Assembly: GCA_964569315.1 (NCBI GenBank)
Contig: CAZMUZ010000116.1
Location: 1-11,590 of the forward strand
DNA: 11,590 nucleotides
From: CADEFF01 sp964569315
Lineage (GTDB): Bacteria; Pseudomonadota; Alphaproteobacteria; Dongiales; Dongiaceae
Direction: 5' to 3'
The notes beneath the pieces were generated by a model, which worked only from the letters and a program-made list of their open reading frames with translations, searched no databases and was not told the origin of the DNA. This document shows, piece by piece, positions 1 through 6,501 of the stretch. Numbering within the stretch: the stretch's first letter is position 1; each line of letters opens with the position of its first letter. A program made the translations under genes and the position numbers.

Positions 1-1775
1 AGCAGCGAGGAATGGAACCAGCCGCGATGCTGGTCGGAGCCCTCGAGATAGAGCGAGGCCGGCCAGGCGAGATCCGTGTCCTTGCGCGGCTCGAGCACGA
101 AGGCATGGGTCGAGCCCGATTCGAACCAGACCTCGACGATGTCGGTGACCTGCTCGTAGTCCTTCGGATCGCGGCCGGGCCCGAGGAAGCGCGCCGGGTC
201 GCTGGAGAACCAGGCGTCGGCGCCTTCCGTCTCGAACACCTCGGCCACCCGGTCGATCACCGCCTGGTCGCGCAGCGGCTCGCCGGTGCGGCGATCGACG
301 AAGACGGCGATCGGCACGCCCCAGGCGCGCTGGCGCGAGATGCACCAGTCGGGCCGCCCCTCGATCATCGCCCGGATGCGGTTGCGCCCCTGCGGCGGCA
401 CGAAGCGCGTCTCGTCGATCGCCGTCAGCGCCTTCTCGCGCAGGTCGTTCGTCTCCATCGAGATGAACCATTGCGCGGTGTTGCGGAAGATGAGCGGCGC
501 CTTCGACCGCCAGCTATGCGGATAGGAATGGGTGAGGCGGCCTTTCGCAAGGAGCGCGCCCCTGGCTTCGAGCGCCGCGATGACGGCAGGATCGGCATCG
601 CCCTTCTTGCCTTCGGCGGTCAGCACCTTCCTGCCGGCGAAGAGCGGCACATGCGGGAAATAGGTGCCGTCGGCCGCGACCGTTTCCGGCACCTCGATGC
701 CATGCGCGGAGCCCAGCTCGAAATCGTCCGCGCCGTGGCCGGGGGCGATATGGACGAGGCCGGTGCCCTGCTCGACCGTGACGAAGCCCGCCGCGAGCGC
801 CGGGACGGCGAAGTCGTAGCCTTCGCCCGCCAATGGATGGGCGCAGACCGTACCTTCGAGCTCGCGCCCCTTGCCTTCCCAGAAGATCGTATGGCCCTCG
901 ATGCCGACCGACTTGATGAATTCGGCGAGCAGCATCCCGTCGGTGGCGACGATCACGCGCGTCCCCGGCTTCGCGAGGCTGCCCTCGGCGACGCTGTCGA
1001 TCTGCAGCCCGACATAGGTGAGGTCGGGGCCGTAGGCGATGGCGCGGTTGCCGGGCAGGGTCCAGGGCGTGGTGGTCCAGATCACCAGCGATGCGTTCTG
1101 GAACGCGGCGCGCCCCTGCCGCACCGGGAAAGCGACCCAGACGGCGTTCGAGACGTGGTCGTGATACTCGACCTCGGCCTCGGCGAGGGCGGTCTTCTCG
1201 ACCACCGACCAGAGCACCGGCTTCGAGCCGCGATAGAGCCCGCCATTCATCAGGAACTTGCCGATCTCGCGCACGATCTGCGCCTCGGCGGGATAGGCCA
1301 TGGTGGTGTAGGGCCGTTCCCAGTCGCCGCTCACGCCGAGCCGCTTGAAGTCGGCGCGCTGCACGCCGATCCAGTGCTCGGCGAACTCGCGACATTCGCG
1401 CCGGAACTCGATGACCGGCACCGCGTCCTTGTCCTTGCCGGCCGCCCGGTACTTCTCCTCGATCTTCCATTCGATCGGCAGGCCGTGGCAGTCCCAGCCC
1501 GGCACATAGGGCGCGTCCTTGCCCAGCATCTGCTGGGCGCGCACCACGACATCCTTCAGGATCTTGTTGAGCGCGGTGCCGATATGGATGGCGCCGTTCG
1601 CATAGGGCGGACCGTCATGCAGCACGAATTTCGGCCGGCCCTTCGCGCTCTCGCGCAACCGGGCATAGAGGTCGAGCGCCTGCCACTGCTTCAGGATCGC
1701 GGGCTCGCGCTCCGGCAGGTTGGCGCGCATCGGGAACTCGGTGCGCGGCAGAAACACGGTCGATTTATAATCCAA
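1..1775 (-). CDS. ileS: Isoleucyl-tRNA synthetase, N-terminal 591 codons (cut by window edge)
   Basis: Class I aminoacyl-tRNA synthetase that charges tRNA-Ile in the cytoplasm and edits misactivated valine. Seen in the translation: the class I signature GPPYANGAIHIGT at residues 55-67 (HIGH box in its HIGT form), GWDCHGLPIE at 93-102, editing-domain motifs TTTPWTLPGN (234-243) and GTGLVHIAPGHGADDF (337-352), DWCISRQRAWGVPI (476-489) and GSDQHRGWFHSSL at the edge (579-591). The KMSKS loop and anticodon-binding region lie outside the window. The start is taken as TTG at 1775, which gives MDYKSTVFLPRTEFPMRANL, the usual alphaproteobacterial beginning; AGAGGA sits 8 bases upstream. A GTG at 1757 is the next option but would cut the conserved DYKST. 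ribF ends 35 bases upstream on the same strand, so the two are probably co-transcribed. Identity is certain; the exact start is less so. Confidence 0.97.
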   Translation of the reverse strand, partial: MDYKSTVFLPRTEFPMRANLPEREPAILKQWQALDLYARLRESAKGRPKFVLHDGPPYANGAIHIGTALNKILKDVVVRAQQMLGKDAPYVPGWDCHGLPIEWKIEEKYRAAGKDKDAVPVIEFRRECREFAEHWIGVQRADFKRLGVSGDWERPYTTMAYPAEAQIVREIGKFLMNGGLYRGSKPVLWSVVEKTALAEAEVEYHDHVSNAVWVAFPVRQGRAAFQNASLVIWTTTPWTLPGNRAIAYGPDLTYVGLQIDSVAEGSLAKPGTRVIVATDGMLLAEFIKSVGIEGHTIFWEGKGRELEGTVCAHPLAGEGYDFAVPALAAGFVTVEQGTGLVHIAPGHGADDFELGSAHGIEVPETVAADGTYFPHVPLFAGRKVLTAEGKKGDADPAVIAALEARGALLAKGRLTHSYPHSWRSKAPLIFRNTAQWFISMETNDLREKALTAIDETRFVPPQGRNRIRAMIEGRPDWCISRQRAWGVPIAVFVDRRTGEPLRDQAVIDRVAEVFETEGADAWFSSDPARFLGPGRDPKDYEQVTDIVEVWFESGSTHAFVLEPRKDTDLAWPASLYLEGSDQHRGWFHSSL

Positions 1776-1783
1776 GGCCGAAA

Positions 1784-1789
1784 TCCTCT
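1784..1789 (-). promoter_or_regulatory. Shine-Dalgarno sequence deciding the ileS TTG start
   Basis: On the minus strand AGAGGA lies 8 bases upstream of the TTG at 1775-1773. No ATG or GTG lies in frame nearby upstream, and the TTG leads directly into the conserved DYKST amino terminus. This supports TTG initiation of ileS. Confidence 0.6.
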
Positions 1790-1810
1790 GGAAAAGCCAT
1801 CGCGCGAAAT

Positions 1811-2866
1811 TCAGGAAATGCCGGAATGGCGCGGCCGCAGCGCGCGCTCGTACACGTCCGGCCGGTGGAAATGCGATTCGGGGAGCTTGAGCGGCGGCGG
1901 CAGGGCGCCGGGCGAGGGGCCCCGATAGGCGCGGATCTTGCGCTTCGCCCATTTGCAGTCCGACTTCATCTGCTTCACGAGCGCGTCGAGGCTGGCGAAC
2001 TTGTATTCCGGGCGGATGAAATCGAGGAACGCGACGCGCAGGATGCAGCCATAAAGGTCGCGCTTGGTGTGGAAGAGATGCACCTCGAGCAAGGGCTCGC
2101 CGCCGCTCTCCACGGTCGGACGCACGCCGAGGCTCGCGACCCCGTCCTCCCAGGCCGTTCCCATGCCGTGGTCGATTCCCGCCTTCACCGCATAGATGCC
2201 GTGGGCGGGCTCGAGATAGGCGCCGGGCTGGATGTTGGCGGTGGGGAAGCCGAGCTCGCGCCCCTGCTTGCGGCCGTGGCGCACATGGCCGGAAATCTCG
2301 AAAGGGCGGCCGAGCAGCCGGGCCGCCAGATCCGGCCGGCCCGCCTTCAGATGCTCGCGGATCCGGGTCGAGGAAAACACCTCGCCGCCAGCCTCGCTCG
2401 CCGGCTCGACCGAGGTGACGGCGAAGCCGTGCATCCGGCCGAAATCCGCCAGCACCGCGGCATCGCCCTTGCGGCCCTTGCCGAAGAGGAAATCGTAGCC
2501 GATCACGACATGGGCCGGGGCCAGCCCTTCGCCCAGCACCTCGGTCGCGAAGGCCTCGGCGCTCATGCCGGCGAGCGCGCGGTTGAAGGAGAGCAGGAAG
2601 ACGTAGTCGCAGCCCGTCGCCTCCAGCATGCGCAGCTTGATGCGCAGCGGGGTCAGCGCGAAGGGCGGCTGGTCCGGCTGGAAATACTGCCGCGGATGCG
2701 GTTCGAAGGTGACGACGCCGAAGCTCGTGCCGAGGCCGCGCGCGATCCGCGCCGCCTCGGCGATGACCGCCTGGTGGCCGCGATGCACGCCGTCGAAATT
2801 GCCGAGCGCCACCACAGCGCCGCGCGCCTCGACCGGAACCTCGGTGTGATGTCGAATGAGCCGCAT
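1811..2866 (-). CDS. ribF: Bifunctional riboflavin kinase / FAD synthetase
   Basis: Cytoplasmic enzyme that phosphorylates riboflavin to FMN and then adenylylates FMN to FAD. The N-terminal nucleotidyltransferase domain shows GNFDGVHRGH (residues 22-31 from the chosen start), FEPHPR near 54-59 and SSTRIR at 165-170. The C-terminal flavokinase domain shows LGFPTANI (205-212) and the conserved Glu in LLEVHLF (about 261). ATG at 2866 is chosen because it gives MRLIRHHTEVPVEARG, a typical beginning; a TTG four codons upstream (2878) is possible but less likely. The product is 351 residues, somewhat longer than the usual 305-330, because of a proline-rich tail of about 35 residues after the flavokinase domain. 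It lies 164 bases downstream of the dehydratase gene and 35 bases upstream of ileS, all on the same strand. No FMN riboswitch consensus was recognised in its leader. Confidence 0.96.
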   Translation of the reverse strand: MRLIRHHTEVPVEARGAVVALGNFDGVHRGHQAVIAEAARIARGLGTSFGVVTFEPHPRQYFQPDQPPFALTPLRIKLRMLEATGCDYVFLLSFNRALAGMSAEAFATEVLGEGLAPAHVVIGYDFLFGKGRKGDAAVLADFGRMHGFAVTSVEPASEAGGEVFSSTRIREHLKAGRPDLAARLLGRPFEISGHVRHGRKQGRELGFPTANIQPGAYLEPAHGIYAVKAGIDHGMGTAWEDGVASLGVRPTVESGGEPLLEVHLFHTKRDLYGCILRVAFLDFIRPEYKFASLDALVKQMKSDCKWAKRKIRAYRGPSPGALPPPLKLPESHFHRPDVYERALRPRHSGIS

Positions 2867-2885
2867 CGTTTCCGTCAACCGAATT

Positions 2886-2902
2886 GCCCGGCAGGGCCGG
2901 GC
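2886..2902 (-). other. GC-rich inverted repeat in the ribF leader
   Basis: A perfect 7-base inverted repeat, GCCCGGC / GCCGGGC, with a 3-base loop ends 19 bases before the ribF ATG. It would form a stable hairpin in any transcript entering ribF from upstream. It has no T tract and does not include the probable ribosome-binding region. It could be a leader structure, an attenuation or processing site, or a chance product of the high GC content. Confidence 0.35.
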
Positions 2903-2988
2903 GAAGCGGGCTGGACCATAGCGCAGGCGCCCGGCCGAGGGTAGCGTTTCACCGTCGGAAAAGCGGCGGAAACCCGGGGCTTTCGTGG

Positions 2989-3005
2989 GCCGGCAGGAAG
3001 CCGGC
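2989..3005 (-). terminator. Possible hairpin after the MaoC-like gene (weak)
   Basis: GCCGGC-AGGAA-GCCGGC (6-base stem, 5-base loop) lies 25 bases beyond the stop codon of the dehydratase gene. The minus-strand sequence that follows has short T-containing patches but no true U tract, so intrinsic termination is uncertain. Read-through into ribF remains possible. Confidence 0.25.
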
Positions 3006-3030
3006 AGCGGGCCGGACCGGCGGCGCGGCG

Positions 3031-3477
3031 CTACTCGGCCGCCTGCGAGACCGGACGGCGCGGGACCATGATCTGCGCCTCGCCATCGACCACCACCGTG
3101 TCGCCCACGGTGCAGAGGGTGGCGACGGTAATTCGTCCCCGCGCTTCGTCGATCGCGGTCACCGTCACGCGCGCCTTGACCGTGTCGCCGATCCGGACCG
3201 GCGCCTTGAACTTCAGATTCTGGCTGAGATAGATGCAGCCCGGCCCCGGGAGCTTGGTGCCGAGCACCGCCGAGATCACGCTCGCGGTCAGCATGCCGTG
3301 CGCGATGCGGCCCTTGAACATGGTCGCATTGGCGTAGTCCGCGTCGAGATGCACCGGGTTCATGTCGCCGGAGACCCCGGCGAACAGGACGATGTCGGCA
3401 TCGGTGATGGTCTTGGCATAGCTCGCGCTCATGCCCACCGACAGATCCTCGAGATAGTAGCCGTTCGCTTCGTTCAT
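3031..3477 (-). CDS. MaoC-like / (R)-specific enoyl-CoA hydratase family dehydratase
   Basis: A 148-residue single-hotdog protein of the MaoC/PhaJ type. Such enzymes usually hydrate trans-2-enoyl-CoA to (R)-3-hydroxyacyl-CoA, linking beta-oxidation to polyhydroxyalkanoate or other acyl-CoA pathways. The hydratase-2 motif is intact: Asp38 and His43 in SGDMNPVHLD, with the five-residue spacing of the catalytic pair in PhaJ. Other family marks are FKGRIAHGML and the strand LKFKAPVRIGDTV. ATG at 3477 is chosen because the upstream GTG at 3555 falls at or before the predicted transcription start of the promoter at 3587-3559, and its extra 26 residues look nothing like a hotdog domain. The gene lies between the oxygenase gene and ribF on the same strand. 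The exact substrate, and whether the cell makes polyhydroxyalkanoate, cannot be told from here. Confidence 0.9.
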   Translation of the reverse strand: MNEANGYYLEDLSVGMSASYAKTITDADIVLFAGVSGDMNPVHLDADYANATMFKGRIAHGMLTASVISAVLGTKLPGPGCIYLSQNLKFKAPVRIGDTVKARVTVTAIDEARGRITVATLCTVGDTVVVDGEAQIMVPRRPVSQAAE

Positions 3478-3558
3478 GGAGCCCAGGACCTCGTGGCCGA
3501 TCTGCCCGCCGCGCGGGCCCGCACCGTCGGCCTTATCGCCAAGTCTTTGTTGCACCGC

Positions 3559-3587
3559 AATATACAGGAGCCGAAAGGCCCCGGCAA
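3559..3587 (-). promoter_or_regulatory. Sigma70-type promoter for the MaoC-like gene
   Basis: On the minus strand a -35 element TTGCCG (3587-3582) is followed after exactly 17 bases by a -10 element TATATT (3564-3559), directly preceded by TG. The AT-rich -10 stands out in very GC-rich surroundings. Transcription would start near 3552, leaving a leader of about 75 bases before the ATG at 3477. It lies after the stop codon of the oxygenase gene, so the dehydratase, and perhaps ribF-ileS, can be transcribed separately. Confidence 0.6.
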
Positions 3588-3630
3588 GCTTGAGCGAAGG
3601 GGAGTTTGCAGAGCAATAACGAGGAAAGCC

Positions 3631-4797
3631 TTAAGCCGGTTCCCCGGGCCCGTCCTGCGGTGCCGGCGCCGGGACGCCGGCATCCGCCCGGTATTTCGGC
3701 AGCCCCTCGGCCAGGAACTGGGCGTTCTCCTCGCGCTGCCTGGCGGCCGCATCGTCATAGAGGAACGGCAGGAAGGCGTAGCGCGTGCCGCGCGTCATCG
3801 GCATCGCCTCATGCAGCAGGCTGCAGGAGAACACGACCGCCCCGCCGGTCGGCGCGCGGTAGGTCTGCGGGCCGAACTCCGGGAAGCGCAGATCGCCGCC
3901 TTCATAGTCCCCGGCATTGAGGTTGATGGTGACGGCGAAACGGCGATGGGCGGTGCCCTTCGTCGTGTTGTCGCGATGCGGCCGGAAATAGCCGCCGGGC
4001 TCGGTCTCGTAGCAGGCGACGATATAGCGCTCGAGCCGGGTCGCGCGGAACTGGAACGCCTTCTGGATCTCAGGGATGAGGCGCCGGACGATGCGCTGCA
4101 GGGCGCCCGCCTTCAGGGCCGGATCGGCGATGAGGCAGTCGGAACGGCGCTTGTGCGAATAGTCGATGACGCCGACCGTGCGGCCCTCGACCTCGCGCAT
4201 GAAGCCCGAATCCTGCCCGCCCTGCGCCTGGTAGTACTGGATGAGATCGCGGCAGAACTCGGGCTCGAAGATGCGCGGCATGACGAGCACCGGTGCCGGC
4301 GTCGCCAGCCCGGCATGGAGCCCGGGCGGCGGCAGAGCCTTCAGGAAATTCGCGACCGCATCGCCATGGTCCGCGCCGGCGCGGAAGGGAATGACGGTCA
4401 ACACCCGAAGGTTCGGATCGATCACCAGCGTGAAGGGATGGTAGCGGCCGGTGGCGCGCTCGAGCGCGCCGAACATCTCGCTCACACTGCCGTTGAAATC
4501 CCAGAAATACCGGATGCCGGGAATCCGCGGCTCGACGCGCTTCTCGCTTTCGTCCTTCGGATCGCAGCTCACCCCGAAGAAATGCGCCCGCTGGTCGTCG
4601 AAGAGCTCGCCATGCTTCAGCAGCGACTCGAGCGGCCCGCGCGTCGCGTCGCTGCCCGCGCTGCCGAAAAAGCAGAGCACGATGTAGCGGCCGGCGATGG
4701 TCGCGAAGGTGAAATTCTCGCTGCTGGTCGCGCGGACGCGGAACCAGGGCACCGCGTCGCCCGGGAGCAGGCGGCGCTTGTTGACGGCTTCATTCAT
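3631..4797 (-). CDS. Peroxiredoxin-like / 2OG-Fe(II) dioxygenase (prolyl-4-hydroxylase-like) fusion
   Basis: Two domains are visible. Residue numbers count from the farthest upstream TTG at 4875. Residues about 35-180 look like an AhpC/TSA thioredoxin fold: LLPGDAVPWF, YIVLCFFGSAGSD, HFFGVSCDPKDE and PFTLVIDPNLRV. Residues about 195-375 look like a P4Hc-type double-stranded beta helix. It has the iron ligands His300 and Asp302 (RPHRD) and His355 (LLHEAMP), plus Arg365 ten residues later as the expected 2-oxoglutarate anchor. The oxygenase half should therefore be active, hydroxylating a protein or small molecule that cannot be named. In the Prx half the position of the peroxidatic Cys is Ala/Thr (DATRG); Cys68 and Cys104 are the nearest thiols. 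ATG at 4797 is chosen, with GGAG 6 bases upstream; ATG at 4824 with AAGG 9 bases upstream is nearly as good. The tail is Pro/Ala-rich. The amidase gene ends 221 bases upstream on the same strand. Confidence 0.9.
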   Translation of the reverse strand: MNEAVNKRRLLPGDAVPWFRVRATSSENFTFATIAGRYIVLCFFGSAGSDATRGPLESLLKHGELFDDQRAHFFGVSCDPKDESEKRVEPRIPGIRYFWDFNGSVSEMFGALERATGRYHPFTLVIDPNLRVLTVIPFRAGADHGDAVANFLKALPPPGLHAGLATPAPVLVMPRIFEPEFCRDLIQYYQAQGGQDSGFMREVEGRTVGVIDYSHKRRSDCLIADPALKAGALQRIVRRLIPEIQKAFQFRATRLERYIVACYETEPGGYFRPHRDNTTKGTAHRRFAVTINLNAGDYEGGDLRFPEFGPQTYRAPTGGAVVFSCSLLHEAMPMTRGTRYAFLPFLYDDAAARQREENAQFLAEGLPKYRADAGVPAPAPQDGPGEPA

Positions 4798-4899
4798 CGA
4801 CGGCTCCGATCCAACCGGGGGCATGCTGACGAACCTTTCTTGCGAATGGCTTAGCGAGACGGCAAGGCCCCGCAAGACCGTCGCGGCCGAACGCCGTCC

Positions 4900-4919
4900 G
4901 CCTCCGCCTCACCGGAGGC
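4900..4919 (-). other. Inverted repeat between amidase and oxygenase genes
   Basis: GCCTCCG and CGGAGGC form a perfect 7-base stem around a 6-base loop. It overlaps a pair of 10-base direct repeats, GCCGTCCGCC, at 4893-4902 and 4918-4927. There is no T tract on either side. With the stronger hairpin at 4932-4948 it may mark the end of the amidase transcript, but the evidence is structural only. Confidence 0.3.
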
Positions 4920-4931
4920 CGTCCGCCCCCC

Positions 4932-4948
4932 GCCGCCGGGCCGGCGGC
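4932..4948 (-). terminator. Strong GC hairpin downstream of the amidase gene (terminator-like, no U tract)
   Basis: GCCGCCGG-G-CCGGCGGC is a perfect 8-base inverted repeat with a single central base, about 70 bases beyond the amidase stop codon. It lies in the 221-base gap before the oxygenase start. No U tract follows on the minus strand. If it terminates transcription it does so without the classical signal; it may instead be a mere GC-rich palindrome. Confidence 0.3.
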
Positions 4949-5018
4949 CATCCGATCCGCCGCAACGCCGCTAGGGCTTAGCGCGTGAGGCTTTGCCGGG
5001 CAAGGCCGGCGGCCCGGG

Positions 5019-6449
5019 TCAGCGGGCTGCGCTGGCGGTTTTCGCGGCCGTTCGCGGCAGGATCGGGACCGCGGCCGCAAGGCCCCAGAGCGCTTCCAGC
5101 GCCGCCGCGGCGGCGATCAGCGCCGCCTCGCCGCGCGGGCGGCCGATGAGCTGCAGCCCCACCGGCCGGCCATCCGCCGTGACGCCGCAGGGCAGCGCCA
5201 CCACCGGCAGGCTCGTCAGCGTCACCGCATAGGTGATGCGGATCCATTCGACGTAGTTGTCGAGCGACAGGCCGGCGATCTCGCGGACCCAGCGCGTCTC
5301 GACCGGGAAGGGCGCCACCTGCGCCGCCGGGCAGATCAGGAAGTCGTGGTCGCGGAAGAAGGCGACCAGACGATAATAGAGCCGGCCCCGCGCGCGCTCC
5401 GCCTCGCCAATAACGGCGGCGTCGAGCTTCATCCCATGCTCGATGTTCCAGATCACGTCCGGCTTCAGTTCGCCGCGGCGAGTGTCGTAGAGCTCCTTCA
5501 TCGAGGTCGAGAATCCGAGCGCGCGCAGCGTCTTGAAGGCGGCGGGCGCCTCGCTGAAATCCGGGCAGGCATCGGTCACGTCGACGCCTTCGCGCGCAAG
5601 CCGCGCGACCGCGCGCCCCGCGATCTCGACCACCTCCGGCTCCATCGGGCAGATGCCGAGATCGGGACTGAAGCCCACGCGTCGCGGCAGCGTCGGCCGC
5701 TCGGCCTGCGCGCGGTAAGAACCGGCGGGTGCGGCAAGCGACAGCGGATCCTCGGGATGCTCGCCGACCATCGCATCCAGCAGCAGCGCCGCATCGCCGA
5801 CATTGCGGCCCATCGGCCCCTCGACCGCGAGCGTGCCGAAGGGCAGCGCCGCGGGCCCGCTCGCCACCCGGCCGGGGCTCGGACGGATGCCGACCACGCC
5901 GCAGAAGCTCGCAGGCGTGCGCAGCGAGCCGCCGAGATCGGAGCCGGTCGCGAGCCAGACCTGGCCTGCCGCCAGCGCCGCCGCCGAGCCGCCCGAGGAA
6001 CCGGCGCAGGTGAGCGCCGTGTTCCACGGGTTCCGCGTTTCGCCGAACACGTCGTTGAAGGTGTTGGCGCCGGCGCCGAATTCGGGCGTGTTCGACTTCC
6101 CGAGGACGACGCCGCCATGCGCCTCGATCCGCTCGACCATGAGGTCGGAACGATCGGGGATATTGTTCGCGAAGATCGGCGAGCCTTGCGTCGATCGCAC
6201 GCCGGCAACGTCGGTCAAATCCTTGACCGCGAAAGGCAGGCCGGCGAGCAGCGCATCGGGCGAGGCGCGCCCGGCCGCGGCGAGCGCGCGCTCGGGGCAG
6301 AGCGTCGGCATGGCGTTGATCGCGGGGTCGGTCTCGGCGATCCGCGCCAGGGCGGCCTCGACCAGCTCGCGCGGATGGATTTCGCGACGCTTCAGGCGGC
6401 TCACCGCCTCGCGCGCGGTCAGCCTGATCAACTCTTCGGATTGTGTCAC
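5019..6449 (-). CDS. Amidase-signature family hydrolase
   Basis: Serine hydrolase of the amidase signature superfamily, splitting C-N bonds of amides. The substrate cannot be inferred. From the chosen GTG start (476 residues) the catalytic triad is Lys76 (AVKDLTDVAG), cis-Ser151 (AGSSGGSAAALAAG) and nucleophile Ser175 (GSDLGGSLRTPA). The 24-residue spacing of the two serines matches fatty-acid amide hydrolase and Rhodococcus amidase. GKSNTPEFGAGANTFN is another family motif. It lacks the context of GatA (no gatC or gatB beside it), so a stand-alone amidase is more likely than the tRNA amidotransferase subunit. GTG at 6449 gives a typical TQSEELIRLTAREAVSRL beginning. ATGs at 6494 and 6491 would add about 15 charged residues and place the start inside the palindrome at 6485-6499. 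No start has a strong ribosome-binding site. No signal peptide is seen. The gene is divergent from nhaA. Confidence 0.92.
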   Translation of the reverse strand: MTQSEELIRLTAREAVSRLKRREIHPRELVEAALARIAETDPAINAMPTLCPERALAAAGRASPDALLAGLPFAVKDLTDVAGVRSTQGSPIFANNIPDRSDLMVERIEAHGGVVLGKSNTPEFGAGANTFNDVFGETRNPWNTALTCAGSSGGSAAALAAGQVWLATGSDLGGSLRTPASFCGVVGIRPSPGRVASGPAALPFGTLAVEGPMGRNVGDAALLLDAMVGEHPEDPLSLAAPAGSYRAQAERPTLPRRVGFSPDLGICPMEPEVVEIAGRAVARLAREGVDVTDACPDFSEAPAAFKTLRALGFSTSMKELYDTRRGELKPDVIWNIEHGMKLDAAVIGEAERARGRLYYRLVAFFRDHDFLICPAAQVAPFPVETRWVREIAGLSLDNYVEWIRITYAVTLTSLPVVALPCGVTADGRPVGLQLIGRPRGEAALIAAAAALEALWGLAAAVPILPRTAAKTASAAR

Positions 6450-6484
6450 CGGAACTTCGCCCCGTTCGCTTTTGCTTCTTTCGC

Positions 6485-6499
6485 ACCGCATCATGCGGT
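6485..6499. promoter_or_regulatory. 15-base perfect palindrome between divergent amidase and nhaA genes (candidate operator)
   Basis: ACCGCAT-C-ATGCGGT has perfect 7-base arms around one central base. It sits two bases before the nhaA ATG at 6502 and 35 bases before the amidase GTG at 6449. Its place and symmetry suit a dimeric repressor or activator site, although no regulator gene is adjacent. It also contains the ATG codons at 6494 and 6491 that could start the amidase, so part of it may be coding. Confidence 0.35.
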
Positions 6500-6501
6500 A
6501 G

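Noticed and set aside
1765..1800. Eleven-codon minus-strand frame starting with ATG between ribF and ileS, overlapping the ileS start
   Set aside because: It has no ribosome-binding site and no regulatory features such as repeated isoleucine codons, so it does not look like a leader peptide.
12..1928. Open frame of 638 codons on the plus strand opposite ileS
   Set aside because: The opposite strand encodes IleS with all expected motifs; this frame crosses into ribF and has no recognisable domain.
2867..3030. Possible FMN riboswitch ahead of ribF
   Set aside because: The region has GC hairpins but no recognisable conserved FMN-element blocks, and it is short for a leader holding the full element plus an expression platform.
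2884..4854. Open frame of 656 codons on the plus strand opposite the MaoC-like and oxygenase genes
   Set aside because: It spans two real minus-strand genes and their gap and has low-complexity Arg/Ala/Glu composition without known motifs.
4978..6486. Second long minus-strand frame overlapping the amidase gene
   Set aside because: It is the shifted frame of the same strand, extremely Arg/Ala/Gly-rich. The in-phase frame carries the Ser-Ser-Lys triad.
6430..6501. EcfG-type stress promoter ahead of nhaA (GGAAC followed by CGTT)
   Set aside because: GGAAC and CGTT are both present, but only about 6 bases apart instead of the 16-17 expected.
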